Source: Mycolicibacterium aichiense
GTDB lineage: Bacteria > Actinomycetota > Actinomycetes > Mycobacteriales > Mycobacteriaceae
Length of the DNA stretch: 64,000 nt
Direction of reading: 5' to 3'
Assembly: GCF_010726245.1 (NCBI RefSeq)
Contig: NZ_AP022561.1
Location: 1,550,001-1,614,000 of the forward strand
The position numbers and the translations under genes were made by a program. Under the pieces are notes generated by a model. It saw only the letters and a program-made list of their open reading frames with translations, did not search any database and had not been told where the DNA came from. Within the stretch, counting starts at the first letter, position 1, and every line of letters starts with the position of its first letter. This document shows, one piece after another, positions 17,883 through 27,959 of this stretch.

Positions 17883-18431
17883 TCAGGCCCGCGGCGCGTC
17901 CGAACTCTGGTCGATGAGTCGATCGATGACCGCCAGCAGTCCCTCGTCGAGTTCCGTGCGCGGCGGTCCGCCGAGCACGCTGAACAGTGCGTGGTGATAG
18001 AGACCATCGCCGATGAGCTTGACGGTGCGCGCGACGTCACGGTCGCCGAGCGCCTCGGTCAGCACGCTCAGCCACTGATCCGAGATCATCTCGATGGCTG
18101 CCCGCGCGCGCGGGTCACCGGCCTGCTGAAGCCGGGCCACCGCGACCAGGGTGCGGTCCAGCGGGGTGTTGGCGTAGTGCGACGTGCGGATGTAGTGCCG
18201 CGCCGGCCCGTCCGCGGCGTTGCGCATCTTGTCGACGTCGTCGGCAGCCAGCGCGATCAGCCGCTCACACAGCGCTTCGGCGAGTTGGTCTTTGGACGGG
18301 AAGTGGTAGAGCAGTCCGCCCTTGGACACTCCGGCCCTGGCGGCCACCGCGTCGAGGGTCGCGAGGCGCTCGCCGTCGACGGCCAGCGCGTCGGCGTAGG
18401 CATCGAGGATGCGCTCGCGCGAGGTCGTCAT
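17883..18431 (-). CDS. TetR-family transcriptional regulator
   Basis: The product is 182 residues: ILDAYADALAVDGERLATLDAVAARAGVSKGGLLYHFPSK is a full TetR DNA-binding domain, and the C-terminal part is a helical ligand domain of the 'tetracyclin repressor-like C' type. It precedes one MFS gene and is divergent from another. A 24-bp perfect palindrome in the 92-bp divergent gap is its likely operator, controlling all three genes. Confidence 0.9.
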   Translation of the reverse strand: MTTSRERILDAYADALAVDGERLATLDAVAARAGVSKGGLLYHFPSKDQLAEALCERLIALAADDVDKMRNAADGPARHYIRTSHYANTPLDRTLVAVARLQQAGDPRARAAIEMISDQWLSVLTEALGDRDVARTVKLIGDGLYHHALFSVLGGPPRTELDEGLLAVIDRLIDQSSDAPRA

Positions 18432-18454
18432 CGGCCGAGTTTATCGACTTTCGG

Positions 18455-18478
18455 ACTGTACCGTCCGGACGGTACAGT
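18455..18478. promoter_or_regulatory. 24-bp perfect palindrome, probable TetR operator
   Basis: Each half is ACTGTACCGTCC followed by its exact reverse complement with no central spacer. It sits 24 bases upstream of the TetR start and 46 bases upstream of the divergent MFS start. ACCGTCCGGACGGT at the centre resembles operators of several actinobacterial TetR repressors (family knowledge). Confidence 0.8.
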
Positions 18479-18523
18479 TGAGGGGCTTTGGAGTAGTAGA
18501 CCTCATTCGATGGAGAGATAACC

Positions 18524-19714
18524 GTGCGCGCCTATGTAGAGCTCATCCGAGTTCCAGGCGTGGTCAATGTGACCGCCTCACAGCTTTTCGCGCGGCTGCC
18601 GCTGGGCATGCTGTCGCTGGCGATCCTGCTGCACGTACAGGCCCGTACCGGGTCGTACGCGGTGGCGGGCGCCGTCGTGGCGTGCACGAGCATCGGTGAA
18701 GCGGTGGCCATGCCCATGACGGCGCGCCTGCTCGGCCGGATCGGGATGATGCCGACGCTGGTCTCGGCTGCCCTGATCAACGGCGTGAGCATGTTGGCCC
18801 TGGCCTTTGTCCACGTCCCGGCGACATTCCTCATGGTGTTGGGGTTCCTCATCGGCGCCTCGGTACCGCCGCTGCTGCCCGCGGTGCGCGCGCTGTACCC
18901 GCAGATGGTCCCCGGCCAGGGCCTGCGGGCGTTGTTCGCGCTCGACACCACCGCCCAGGAGCTGATCTGGGTGATCGGTCCGGTCGCTGCGACGTTTTTG
19001 GCGTCGGCGATCTCGACGGCGATTCCGCTGTTGTTCTCCGCCGCGGTCACGATCGTCGGGACGGTGTGGTTCCTGCTCAGCGCCCGCCAATTCCGGCCGA
19101 CGATCGTCAGCAGCACGGTCGCGTTCGGAAAGGTGCTGGCCAACCATGCGGTCATCCTGGCCATGGTCGCCAGCCTCGCGCTGGTCGCGTCGTTCACGGC
19201 CCTGGAAGTGGGCGTCCTCGCGCTCTACGGCAACCACAACCTCGATGCGGGTATCGCGCTCGCGGCGACCGGTGTCGGATCACTGCTCGGCGGCGTGCTG
19301 TTCGGTCACCGCCACCTCGGCGTGCGCGGCCTGTCCCTGTCGATGGCGACTGTCGCCGCAGGCACCGTGCTGTTCGGGCTGGCCGACGGCTACGTGCTGC
19401 AGCTCGCCGCGTTGTTCGCCTCGGGAGTGGGCTTCGCGCCGTCTCTCGCCGCGCTCTACGTCATGGTGTCGAACCAGATCGCCGCGCACTCGACCGCGGA
19501 AGCATTCGGGTGGCTCAACAGCGGCGCCCTCGTCGGCGGAGCCATCGGCACCGCGATCGGCGGCGTCGTGGTGGACGGCTACAGCCCGTTCGCGGTGATC
19601 ATGGTGTCGGCCGCTATGGCGATGGCCGCGGCCATCACACCGCTGATCGCGCGCACCGCAGGTCCGGTCGGCGGGCTGTCCCGCGAGCGTGAGCCGGAAA
19701 CTTGCGGCCTTTAG
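18524..19714 (+). CDS. MFS transporter
   Basis: The product is 396 residues from a GTG with GGAGAG (18512-18517) seven bases upstream. It is largely hydrophobic, with about 12 membrane segments and the loop ARLLGRIGMMP after helix 2. It is divergent from the TetR-MFS pair and shares the palindrome region, so its expression is probably induced by the same ligand. It ends tail-to-tail with fprA (4-bp overlap). Confidence 0.85.
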   Translation: MRAYVELIRVPGVVNVTASQLFARLPLGMLSLAILLHVQARTGSYAVAGAVVACTSIGEAVAMPMTARLLGRIGMMPTLVSAALINGVSMLALAFVHVPATFLMVLGFLIGASVPPLLPAVRALYPQMVPGQGLRALFALDTTAQELIWVIGPVAATFLASAISTAIPLLFSAAVTIVGTVWFLLSARQFRPTIVSSTVAFGKVLANHAVILAMVASLALVASFTALEVGVLALYGNHNLDAGIALAATGVGSLLGGVLFGHRHLGVRGLSLSMATVAAGTVLFGLADGYVLQLAALFASGVGFAPSLAALYVMVSNQIAAHSTAEAFGWLNSGALVGGAIGTAIGGVVVDGYSPFAVIMVSAAMAMAAAITPLIARTAGPVGGLSREREPETCGL

Positions 19715-21084
19715 CCGTGCCCGATGCGCAGCAGTTCGGCAACACTGGTGAGCTTCACGCGCGGGCGGCCGTGCGGTTCGCCGGCGCCGCGCTCGTGCGC
19801 GTCGATCAGCTTCCAGTGGTCGTCGGTGACCAATATCGGCTGACGCGACAGCAGCCACTCGACGAGCGTCTCGCTGTGGTCCCCGGCGAACGCGCCGAGC
19901 TCGCGGCCTGCGAGGTCGGCCACCAACGTCGCAACCGTGTCCGCCGAGTCTTTCTTGTTGCTTCCGATGACGCCCGAGGGGCCACGCTTGATCCAGCCGA
20001 CGACGTACTCGTTGTCGCTGCCTTCGACACGGCCATCGGCGTGCGGGATGGTGCCTGAGCGCTCGTCGAACGGCAGGCCCGGCGTCGGGAGGCCGCGATA
20101 GCCGACCGCGCGCACCACCAGCTGGGCGGGCAGCTCCTCGCGCACGCCGGTGTCTTTGGCGACGATGCGGCCGCCCTCGTCGACGAGCTCGTTTCGGCCC
20201 AGCACCACCGACTCGACACGGCCGTCACCCTTGATCTCGATCGGTGAGGTGCGGAACCGGAACACGATGCGGCGCTTGGCTCCTCGCGGCGGGGTCTCGG
20301 CGTACCCGCGCAGCACCTTGATGTTGAGCTTCGCGGTCTTTCCCGCCGCCTCGAGCTGTTCGTCGGTGATGGAGTCGAAGTCCGCCGGGTCGACGATGAC
20401 GTCGACATCGGCCATGGCCTCCAGATCGCCCAGCTCGCGCAGCTCCATCGTGGTGAAGGTGGCCTGCAGGGGGCCGCGGCGGCCGATGACCACCACCTCG
20501 TCGACACCGCGGGCGTGCAGCATGTCCAGCGCGTGGTCGGCGATGTCGGACTTGGCGAGCTCGGCGGGATCGCTGACGAGGATCCGCGCGACGTCGAGTG
20601 CCACGTTGCCGTTGCCGACCACGATGGCTCGCCCGGTCGAAAGGTCCGGTGTCATCTCCTCGAAATGCGGGTGCGCGTTGTACCAACCGACGAAGTCGAC
20701 GGCGGCGACACTGCCCTCGAGTTCCTCGCCGGGGATCCCGAGCGGACGGTCCGATTGCGCCCCGGTGGCGTAGACGACGGCGTCGTAGCGCTGTGCGAGC
20801 TCGTCGGCTTGGACGTGCTCACCGACTCGGATGTTGCCGAAGAAGCGGAACCGCTCGTCGAGCGACGTCTTTTCGAACTGGGCGCTGATGGTTTTGATCT
20901 TCGGATGATCCGGTGCCACCCCGGAGCGCACCAAACCCCAGGGCGTGGGCAACATTTCGAGCATGTCGACGCGGACATCCGGACCGCCGGCGGTGACCGA
21001 ACTGTCGCCGAACTTCAGCAGCGACGCCGCCGCGAAGTATCCGGAGGGGCCTGCACCAACGATCGCGACATAGTAAGGACGCAT
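19711..21084 (-). CDS. fprA: NADPH-ferredoxin reductase FprA
   Basis: The product is 457 residues, the length of mycobacterial FprA. The FAD-binding motif is VGAGPSGYFAAASLL at the N-terminus and the NADP-binding motif is VVGNGNVALDVARIL. The adrenodoxin-reductase-type region PTPWGLVRSGVAPDHP is clear. It passes electrons from NADPH to ferredoxins, and so could supply the P450 system at 5 kb. Its place divergent from prfB matches M. tuberculosis Rv3106/Rv3105c. Confidence 0.93.
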   Translation of the reverse strand: MRPYYVAIVGAGPSGYFAAASLLKFGDSSVTAGGPDVRVDMLEMLPTPWGLVRSGVAPDHPKIKTISAQFEKTSLDERFRFFGNIRVGEHVQADELAQRYDAVVYATGAQSDRPLGIPGEELEGSVAAVDFVGWYNAHPHFEEMTPDLSTGRAIVVGNGNVALDVARILVSDPAELAKSDIADHALDMLHARGVDEVVVIGRRGPLQATFTTMELRELGDLEAMADVDVIVDPADFDSITDEQLEAAGKTAKLNIKVLRGYAETPPRGAKRRIVFRFRTSPIEIKGDGRVESVVLGRNELVDEGGRIVAKDTGVREELPAQLVVRAVGYRGLPTPGLPFDERSGTIPHADGRVEGSDNEYVVGWIKRGPSGVIGSNKKDSADTVATLVADLAGRELGAFAGDHSETLVEWLLSRQPILVTDDHWKLIDAHERGAGEPHGRPRVKLTSVAELLRIGHG

Positions 21085-21280
21085 CCTCGCGCTTTCTGTC
21101 CGGACCCGGCTGCGCGCAAGGGGCTGTCGCGTCGCAGTCGAGCAGCGTCACTTTGGGCTGTGCGACGCCACATCCTGGTTACGAAAGTGATGTTAGACGC
21201 GCAACCGCCGGGGCAGCCCCAGAAGTCCCAGGAGTCGCCGCGGATCACAACGTGTCGCGACGCCGGTACCCTGAGGACCC

Positions 21281-22399
21281 GTGGACCTCGATCGTCAGTC
21301 AGATATCGCCGCACTCGACACCACCCTCACCACGGTGGAGCGAGTGCTCGACGTCGACGGTCTGCGCGCCAAGATCGAGAAGCTCGAACACGAAGCGGCC
21401 GACCCGAATCTGTGGAACGACCAGAGTCACGCTCAGCGCGTCACCAGCGAGCTCTCCCACGCTCAGGGTGAGTTGCGGCGCGTCGAAGGCTTGCGCAGCC
21501 GTCTGGCCGACCTGCCGGTGCTCTACGAGATGGCCGCCGAAGAAGAGGGCGCAGGCGCCGCCGATGCCCTGGCCGAAGCCGATGCCGAACTGAAGTCGCT
21601 GCAGGCCGACATCGAACAGCTGGAAGTCCGGACCCTGCTGTCGGGCGAATACGACGAGCGCGAGGCGCTGGTGACCATCCGGTCGGGCGCCGGTGGCGTG
21701 GACGCCGCCGACTGGGCCGAGATGCTGATGCGGATGTACATCCGCTGGGCCGAACAGCACGACTACGGCGTCGAGGTGTTCGACACCTCCTACGCCGAAG
21801 AGGCCGGAATCAAGAGCGCGACGTTCGCGGTACACGCTCCGTACGCCTACGGCACCCTGTCGGTCGAGCAGGGCACCCACCGGCTGGTGCGGATCAGCCC
21901 GTTCGACAACCAGAACCGGCGCCAGACGTCGTTCGCCGACGTCGAGGTGCTGCCGGTGACCGAGACCACCGACCACATCGACATTCCCGAGCAGGACGTG
22001 CGCGTCGACGTCTACCGCTCCAGCGGACCCGGCGGCCAGTCGGTCAACACCACCGACTCGGCGGTCCGGCTGACCCACATCCCGACCGGGATCGTCGTCA
22101 CCTGCCAGAACGAGAAGTCCCAGCTGCAGAACAAGGTGTCGGCGATGCGCGTGCTGCAGGCCAAACTCCTGGAACGCAAGCGTCAGGAAGAACGCGCCGA
22201 GATGGACGCGCTCAAGGGCGACGGCGGAAGTTCCTGGGGCAACCAGATGCGCTCTTACGTTCTGCACCCCTACCAAATGGTCAAGGATCTGCGCACCGAG
22301 TACGAGGTCGGCAATCCTGCGGCGGTACTGGATGGGGACATCGACGGATTCCTGGAAGCGGGGATCCGGTGGCGCAATCGGCGAGATGACGACGACTAG
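21281..22399 (+). CDS. prfB: Peptide chain release factor 2
   Basis: The product is 372 residues from a GTG, in one unbroken frame: the programmed frameshift of many bacterial prfB genes is absent. The stop-codon-reading tripeptide SPF is at residues 206-208 and the peptidyl-hydrolysis motif GGQ at 251-253 ([10 protein letters not shown]). It is the first gene of a run through smpB; the next start overlaps its stop by 14 bases. Confidence 0.95.
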   Translation: MDLDRQSDIAALDTTLTTVERVLDVDGLRAKIEKLEHEAADPNLWNDQSHAQRVTSELSHAQGELRRVEGLRSRLADLPVLYEMAAEEEGAGAADALAEADAELKSLQADIEQLEVRTLLSGEYDEREALVTIRSGAGGVDAADWAEMLMRMYIRWAEQHDYGVEVFDTSYAEEAGIKSATFAVHAPYAYGTLSVEQGTHRLVRISPFDNQNRRQTSFADVEVLPVTETTDHIDIPEQDVRVDVYRSSGPGGQSVNTTDSAVRLTHIPTGIVVTCQNEKSQLQNKVSAMRVLQAKLLERKRQEERAEMDALKGDGGSSWGNQMRSYVLHPYQMVKDLRTEYEVGNPAAVLDGDIDGFLEAGIRWRNRRDDDD

Positions 22400-23354
22400 C
22401 ACCTACCTCGCATTGGGCCTGGCCGGGCAGTGGAGCGACTTCTGGCAAGGTCAGTACGGCGTGTGGATCGTGACCAGAGGCGTCCGCATCGCGCTGCTGC
22501 TGATCGGCGGACTGCTGGGCGCGCGGTTCATCAACTGGCTCGCGCGCAGGATCACCCGGCGTATCGACGCCCAGTACCAGCAGACCGACCAGATTGTGCG
22601 CACCGAGAGCGCCAAGCATCAGCAGGCCGTGGCCTCGGTGGTGTCGTGGGTGTCGATCGCCCTGCTGTTCGTGATGGTCGTCGTCGAGATCGGTGACGTC
22701 CTGTCGATCCCGGTCAGTTCGCTCGCCGCACCGGCAGCGGTGCTGGGCGCCGCCCTGGGCTTCGGTGCGCAGAACCTGGTCAAGGACATGTTGGCCGGCT
22801 TCTTCATCATCACCGAGCGGCAGTACGGCTTCGGGGACCTGGTTCAGCTGAGTATGGTCGGCGCCCCGAAAGACTCGCTCGGCACGGTCGAGGAGGTCAC
22901 CCTGCGCGTGACCAAGCTCCGCACACCCGAAGGCGAGATGTACACCGTGCCCAACGGGAACATCGTCAGATCGCTGAACCTGTCGAAGGACTGGGCACGA
23001 GCGGTCGTCGACGTCCCGGTGCCCACCTCCGCCGACCTCAATCGCGTCAACGACGTGCTGCACACCGTATGTAACGACGCCATGCTCGATGAGGATCTGC
23101 GAAAGCTACTTCTGGACAAGCCGGCACTGATGGGCGTGGAGAGTCTCGAAGTCGACTCGGTCAATCTGCGGATGGTGGCCCGCACACTGCCCGGTAAACA
23201 GTTCGACGTCGGCCGCCGGCTGCGGGTGATGGTGATCGCGGCCCTGGCGCAGGCGGGTATCACCACGCCGGCGGAGAAAACCCCCACCCTGGGCGCGATG
23301 ACGCCGTCGGGAACGAGCGACGATGTAGCCCGCAGTCAGGATAAAGGGCAGTGA
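22386..23354 (+). CDS. MscS-family mechanosensitive channel protein
   Basis: The product is 322 residues from the ATG at 22386, inside the end of prfB. Three hydrophobic segments come first; the pore-lining third helix has [18 protein letters not shown], the MscS signature. A cytoplasmic beta domain ([33 protein letters not shown]) follows. The position equals M. tuberculosis Rv3104c. It probably releases solutes under osmotic downshift. Confidence 0.9.
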   Translation: MTTTSTYLALGLAGQWSDFWQGQYGVWIVTRGVRIALLLIGGLLGARFINWLARRITRRIDAQYQQTDQIVRTESAKHQQAVASVVSWVSIALLFVMVVVEIGDVLSIPVSSLAAPAAVLGAALGFGAQNLVKDMLAGFFIITERQYGFGDLVQLSMVGAPKDSLGTVEEVTLRVTKLRTPEGEMYTVPNGNIVRSLNLSKDWARAVVDVPVPTSADLNRVNDVLHTVCNDAMLDEDLRKLLLDKPALMGVESLEVDSVNLRMVARTLPGKQFDVGRRLRVMVIAALAQAGITTPAEKTPTLGAMTPSGTSDDVARSQDKGQ

Positions 23355-23824
23355 CGAATCAATCGAGCAAGTCCAAGCGCGATGATCGCGGCTGGCCGAC
23401 GTATCTCCCGGGTGGTCGCATCCGGACCTCCACCGCGGGTCTGATGGTGACATTCGTCGCCCTTTTCTGGGTGTATCAGAACTACGAGCCTCCTTCGCCG
23501 CAGCCGGCGCCCGCGAACCAGGTTGTGCCCCCCGGCTTCGTGCCGGACCCGTCGTACACCTGGGTGCCGCGTACCGACGTGCGGCGCAGCACGACGACAG
23601 CGCCGACCACCACGACGACGACCACGACCACGACCACGACAACCACGCCGACGGAGACGACGACACCGACGGAGACGACCAGCCCGACGACATCATCTAC
23701 GCCGCCCGGCCCGCTGCCGTTCCAGATCCCCGGGCTGCCCACCCCGACCCCGTCACCTGCGCCGGTTCCAACGCCGGCACCGGGTCAGGGTCCGATGGTC
23801 ACGCCCGCGGCTCCGACGCAGTAG
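23351..23824 (+). CDS. Proline/threonine-rich single-pass membrane protein (Rv3103c-like)
   Basis: The product is 157 residues from a GTG overlapping the channel-gene stop (GTGA). A basic N-terminus is followed by one membrane segment ([18 protein letters not shown]) and then a long extracytoplasmic tail with an uninterrupted run of ~14 threonines encoded by ACG/ACC triplets, then Pro-Thr repeats. The repeat tract (about 23,600-23,690) may vary in length by slippage. Function unknown; conserved position between the channel and ftsE. Confidence 0.8.
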   Translation: MTNQSSKSKRDDRGWPTYLPGGRIRTSTAGLMVTFVALFWVYQNYEPPSPQPAPANQVVPPGFVPDPSYTWVPRTDVRRSTTTAPTTTTTTTTTTTTTTPTETTTPTETTSPTTSSTPPGPLPFQIPGLPTPTPSPAPVPTPAPGQGPMVTPAAPTQ

Positions 23825-23864
23825 CCGGCCCCTGGCCGTCGGACGGCTACACTGGCGTGCCGTG

Positions 23865-24554
23865 ATGATCACCCTCGACCATGTCAGTAAGCAGTACAAG
23901 TCGTCGGCACGGCCAGCCCTCGACAATGTCAGCGTCAAGATCGACAAGGGTGAGTTCGTCTTCCTCATCGGCCCGTCCGGCTCGGGTAAGTCCACGTTCA
24001 TGCGGCTGCTGCTGGCCGAGGACACCCCGACGTCCGGCGATCTGCAGGTGTCGAAGTTCCACGTCAACAAGCTCTCGGGCCGTCAGGTCCCCAAGCTGCG
24101 CCAGGTGATCGGCTGCGTGTTCCAGGACTTCCGGCTGCTGCAGCAGAAGACGGTGTTCGAAAACGTCGCCTTCGCGTTGGAGGTGATCGGCAAGAAGCCC
24201 GACACCATCAATCGCGTGGTGCCCGAAGTCCTGGAGATGGTGGGCCTGTCCGGCAAGGCCAACCGGTTGCCAGCCGAGCTGTCCGGTGGCGAGCAGCAGC
24301 GCGTGGCGATCGCGCGCGCGTTCGTCAACCGGCCGCTGGTGCTGCTGGCCGACGAGCCCACCGGCAACCTGGACCCTGAGACCAGTAAGGACATCATGGA
24401 TCTGCTCGAGCGGATCAACCGCACGGGAACCACCGTGCTGATGGCCACCCATGACCACCACATCGTCGACTCCATGCGTCAGCGTGTGGTGGAGCTGTCT
24501 CTGGGCAGGCTCGTTCGCGATGAGCAGCGTGGCGTCTACGGAATGGATCGTTAA
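23865..24554 (+). CDS. ftsE: Cell division ATP-binding protein FtsE
   Basis: The product is 229 residues with a complete ABC ATPase set: Walker [11 protein letters not shown]-loop VFQDFRLL, signature [14 protein letters not shown], Walker [13 protein letters not shown] and H-loop ATHDHH. The start is the ATG at 23865 or the in-frame GTG just before it. It is followed with no gap by ftsX. FtsEX links septal peptidoglycan hydrolysis to the division ring. Confidence 0.96.
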   Translation: MITLDHVSKQYKSSARPALDNVSVKIDKGEFVFLIGPSGSGKSTFMRLLLAEDTPTSGDLQVSKFHVNKLSGRQVPKLRQVIGCVFQDFRLLQQKTVFENVAFALEVIGKKPDTINRVVPEVLEMVGLSGKANRLPAELSGGEQQRVAIARAFVNRPLVLLADEPTGNLDPETSKDIMDLLERINRTGTTVLMATHDHHIVDSMRQRVVELSLGRLVRDEQRGVYGMDR

Positions 24555-25448
24555 GTGCGCTTCGGCTTTCTCGTCAACGAGGTCTTCACCGGACTTCGCC
24601 GCAACGTCACCATGACGGTGGCCATGATTTTGACCACGGCCATCTCGATCGGTTTGTTCGGTGGCGGCTTGCTGGTGGTCCGGTTGGCGGACCACTCGCG
24701 CAATATCTACCTCGACCGCGTCGAGACCCAGGTGTTCTTGACCAACGATGTGTCGGCCAACGACCCCACCTGTGATGCCGACCCGTGTAAGGCGTTGCGC
24801 GCCAGGATCGAAGCGCGCGACGATGTCCGGTCGGTCCGGTTTTTGAATCGTAATGACGCCTACAACGACGCGATCCGCAAGTTCCCGCAGTACAAGGACG
24901 TGGCCAGCAAGGATTCGTTCCCGGCGTCGTTCGTCGTGAAGCTGGACAATCCCGAGCAGCACAAGGACTTCGACACCGCCATGCTGGGTCAGCCCGGCGT
25001 GCTCAACGTGTTGAACCAGAAGGAGCTGATCGACCGCCTCTTCGCGGTGCTCGACGGGCTGTCCGCGGCGGCGTTCGCGATAGCGATGGTCCAAGCGATC
25101 GGTGCGATCCTGTTGATCGCCAACATGGTTCAAGTGGCCGCGTACACCAGACGTACCGAGATCGGCATCATGCGGATGGTGGGTGCCACGCGGTGGTATA
25201 CCCAGCTGCCGTTCCTGTTGGAGGCGGTGCTCGCGGCGACGATCGGTGTGGTGATCGCGATCGTCGGGCTGATCGTGGTGCGGGCGGCGTTCCTGGAGAA
25301 CGCGCTCAACCAGTTCTACCAAGCCAATCTGATCGCCCGGATCGACTACGCCGACATTCTCTACATATCACCGATCATGTTCGGCGTCGGCGTGCTGATG
25401 GCCGGACTCACCGGCTACGTCACGCTGCGCCTGTACGTGCGGCGGTAG
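24555..25448 (+). CDS. ftsX: Cell division protein FtsX
   Basis: The product is 297 residues from a GTG directly after the ftsE stop. The topology is typical: an N-terminal membrane helix ([19 protein letters not shown]), an extracellular domain of ~130 residues with a cysteine pair (CDADPCKA), then three helices with the conserved [13 protein letters not shown] loop. It activates peptidoglycan hydrolases such as RipC in mycobacteria (known). Confidence 0.95.
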   Translation: MRFGFLVNEVFTGLRRNVTMTVAMILTTAISIGLFGGGLLVVRLADHSRNIYLDRVETQVFLTNDVSANDPTCDADPCKALRARIEARDDVRSVRFLNRNDAYNDAIRKFPQYKDVASKDSFPASFVVKLDNPEQHKDFDTAMLGQPGVLNVLNQKELIDRLFAVLDGLSAAAFAIAMVQAIGAILLIANMVQVAAYTRRTEIGIMRMVGATRWYTQLPFLLEAVLAATIGVVIAIVGLIVVRAAFLENALNQFYQANLIARIDYADILYISPIMFGVGVLMAGLTGYVTLRLYVRR

Positions 25449-25450
25449 CA

Positions 25451-25939
25451 GTGGCCAAGAATCCGGACAAGAAGCCCGACCACAAGGTCGTCGCCACCAA
25501 TCGCAAGGCACGGCACAACTATTCGATTCTCGACACCTACGAGGCCGGCGTCGTCCTGCAGGGCACCGAGGTCAAGAGCCTGCGCGAGGGTCACGCCTCG
25601 CTGGCCGACGCGTTCGCCACCGTCGACGACGGCGAGATCTGGTTGCGCAACCTGCACATCCCGGAGTATCACCACGGCACGTGGACCAACCATGCGCCGC
25701 GACGCAACCGCAAGCTGCTGCTGCACCGCAGCCAGATCGACAACCTGGTGGGCAAGATCCGCGACGGCAACCTGACTCTGGTGCCGCTGTCGTTGTACTT
25801 CTCCGACGGTAAGGTCAAGGTCGAACTGGCGCTGGCCCGCGGTAAGCAGGCGCACGACAAGCGGCAGGATCTGGCCAAGCGTGACGCGGAGCGAGAGGTG
25901 ATCCGGGAGCTGGGCCGCCGGGCCAAGGGCAAGCTCTGA
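25451..25939 (+). CDS. smpB: SsrA-binding protein SmpB
   Basis: The product is 162 residues from a GTG two bases after the ftsX stop. Hallmarks are [29 protein letters not shown] and a basic C-terminal tail ([14 protein letters not shown]...) that enters the ribosomal decoding centre. It works with the tmRNA gene at 29842, which here is separated from it by four inserted genes. Confidence 0.96.
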   Translation: MAKNPDKKPDHKVVATNRKARHNYSILDTYEAGVVLQGTEVKSLREGHASLADAFATVDDGEIWLRNLHIPEYHHGTWTNHAPRRNRKLLLHRSQIDNLVGKIRDGNLTLVPLSLYFSDGKVKVELALARGKQAHDKRQDLAKRDAEREVIRELGRRAKGKL

Positions 25940-26781
25940 TCGGGATCCTGCTCGCGCTGGCATCGGCAATCGGCTACGGCGTCAGCGATTTCGTCGGCGG
26001 TATCGCGTCGCGACGAGTGGCCGCGTTGCGGGTCGTGTTGGTGTCCTACCCGCTGGCGATGGTGTTGCTCGGGATCCTGGCAGTGGTTGTCGGCGGCACG
26101 GTATCGACTCCGGCGGTCGTCTGGGGCCTGCTGTGCGGCGTGAGTCAGGCGTTTGGGGTGTGGTGGTTCTATGCCGCACTGGGCTCGGGGCCGATTTCGG
26201 TGGTCTCACCCGTGACGGCTGTGCTGGTGGCCGCGGTGCCGGTGAGTGTGGGACTGGCGATGGGGGAGCGACCCGGGGCGATCGCCGGGGTCGGCACTGT
26301 ACTGGCGTTGATCGCCGTGGTGCTGGTCAGCAGGCAGGCCACCGACGAGGACGTGCGTCCACACAAGTTCACCGCGACGGTGGCGTGGTTGACGATCGGC
26401 TCGGGTCTGGCGTTCGGCCTGAATTTCGTTCTGCTGCATCAAGCTCCGGCTGATGCCCGGCTGTGGCCACTGTTCTTCGCCCGCGTCTCGGCGACGGCAA
26501 TCGTGGTGCTGGCCGCGGCTTTGAGTGGCAATTTGCATGCGCCACGGGGCTTTCCGCTGAAGATGGCGGTGGTCGCTGCGCTGCTGGATACCGTCTCCAA
26601 CGTCGCGACGCTGCTGGCCCTGCAGGCCACGATGCTGTCCTTGGCCAGCGTGCTGATGGCGCTCTATCCGGCCGCCACCGTGCTACTGGCGATCGTCGTC
26701 TTGCGTGAGCGGGTCACCCGCTGGCAGGTGCTGGGCATGGTGATGGCGTTGGTTGCCGTCGGGATGATCTCGGTCCGTTAA
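25936..26781 (+). CDS. EamA/DMT-family transporter
   Basis: Protein-like sequence in this frame begins at or just after the smpB stop: [21 protein letters not shown] is a first membrane helix with the EamA GY..SDF pattern. No ATG, GTG or TTG exists there; a CTG at 25936-25938 overlapping the smpB stop is the most upstream candidate and gives 281 residues with ten predicted helices. The first conventional start (GTG at 26017) would remove helix 1. The second EamA repeat ends with [18 protein letters not shown]. Substrate unknown. The end overlaps the sulfotransferase gene tail-to-tail by 4 bp. Confidence 0.75.
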   Translation: MIGILLALASAIGYGVSDFVGGIASRRVAALRVVLVSYPLAMVLLGILAVVVGGTVSTPAVVWGLLCGVSQAFGVWWFYAALGSGPISVVSPVTAVLVAAVPVSVGLAMGERPGAIAGVGTVLALIAVVLVSRQATDEDVRPHKFTATVAWLTIGSGLAFGLNFVLLHQAPADARLWPLFFARVSATAIVVLAAALSGNLHAPRGFPLKMAVVAALLDTVSNVATLLALQATMLSLASVLMALYPAATVLLAIVVLRERVTRWQVLGMVMALVAVGMISVR

Positions 26782-27959
26782 CGCAGCGTCTCGCTGGGTA
26801 CGTCGTAGCGCTCCTGGTAGGCCCGCACCCGCTCCCGCAACTCGGCCGCATCGAGACCGGTATCCGCCCAGGTGTAGCGGTTACCGCCCCCGTCGCCGGG
26901 GTTCGCCGAGAGATGCTCGCGCATGCGCTGTTCGGCAATCGGGGTCAGCTCACGGCCGAGGCGCTCGTAGACCGCGCCGATCGTGGCGAACGGGTCCTGC
27001 ATGAAATCGGCGAACCGCACATTGACGACGCGATCCTGGCTGATCTCGCCGTCGTCCACCCACTTCATCAGGCGGTCGAGTCCCAGGATGTTCTCCGCCG
27101 CACATTGGGCGGCCGCGCGCTGGACGGTCGCGTTGTCGCTGGCCAGTTTCTGCAGATGAGCGATCAGGGCGCTGATCGAGGAGATCACCACAAGCGGGTC
27201 GCGGTGGGTCTGGACCAGGATCGCGTCGGGATACTCGGCCAGCAGCGTGTCCAGGGTCCACAGGTGGGCCGGGCTTTTCAGCAGCCACTGGCCGGGGACA
27301 CCGGACTGCAGGTGCTGCAGATACTGGCGGTGGTAGCGGTAGGCCGCCGCATGGTCGGCCTCGTACATCAGCCAGTGCTGGTAGTTCGGTAGACGGTACT
27401 GCGTGGGGAAGATCATGCTGCAGAACGTGCCTGCGGTGATCCGGACGCATTCCTGGCCGCCGCGTGCACTCATGGGATGGAACTTCATGAAGCCGGGCAT
27501 CAGCTGCTCGGTCATGTCCAGCTGGGCTTGGGTCTCGTCGATGCGCGGGTCGGTCAGGTAGGTCTCCGGCTGGGGAACCGGGAAGGGGTGATCGACCTCC
27601 CATGTCAGGGGCGCCCGCAGGTCAGGGTCCTGGCTGAGCAGGTCGTAGAGGATCGTCGTGCCGGTGCGGGGCTGCCCGAGGATGAAGATCGGCTGGGTGA
27701 TCCGCTCCTCGGCGATCTCCGGATTGTCGTTGCGCCACGCGGTGATCTGCAGGCGGTTGCGCAGTGGCACAATCACATCGGCGGCCGCGATCTCCACGCC
27801 GAGCGGCGAGAGGTCGGCTTCGGCGACCAGGTCGTCGACCATTCGCGAGAGGTTCTCCCGCCACCCGTCGTCGGCCCCGAAGTCGTCGCTGCCGGCCAGT
27901 TCGCAGGCCTGCTCGATCAGCTTGGCGGGATCAAGGCGGGCTTGCACCGCACTCGTCAT
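26778..27959 (-). CDS. Sulfotransferase family protein
   Basis: The product is 393 residues from the ATG at 27959, with GGAGG (27967-27971) seven bases upstream. The 5'-phosphosulfate-binding loop is FILGQPRTGTTILYDLLS and the 3'-phosphate motif is in VQTHRDPLVVISS. It belongs to the mycobacterial group of sulfotransferase-like proteins with an N-terminal helical extension. The start overlaps the upstream DUF1214 gene (ATGA), so the two are co-translated. Acceptor unknown. Confidence 0.88.
   Translation of the reverse strand: MTSAVQARLDPAKLIEQACELAGSDDFGADDGWRENLSRMVDDLVAEADLSPLGVEIAAADVIVPLRNRLQITAWRNDNPEIAEERITQPIFILGQPRTGTTILYDLLSQDPDLRAPLTWEVDHPFPVPQPETYLTDPRIDETQAQLDMTEQLMPGFMKFHPMSARGGQECVRITAGTFCSMIFPTQYRLPNYQHWLMYEADHAAAYRYHRQYLQHLQSGVPGQWLLKSPAHLWTLDTLLAEYPDAILVQTHRDPLVVISSISALIAHLQKLASDNATVQRAAAQCAAENILGLDRLMKWVDDGEISQDRVVNVRFADFMQDPFATIGAVYERLGRELTPIAEQRMREHLSANPGDGGGNRYTWADTGLDAAELRERVRAYQERYDVPSETLR

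Noticed and set aside
21281..21400. Programmed frameshift in prfB
   Set aside because: The gene is open in one frame from the GTG; no in-frame TGA with a slippery CTT is present.
23847..25322. Minus-strand open frame opposite ftsE/ftsX
   Set aside because: Antisense to conserved ftsE and ftsX, no motifs.
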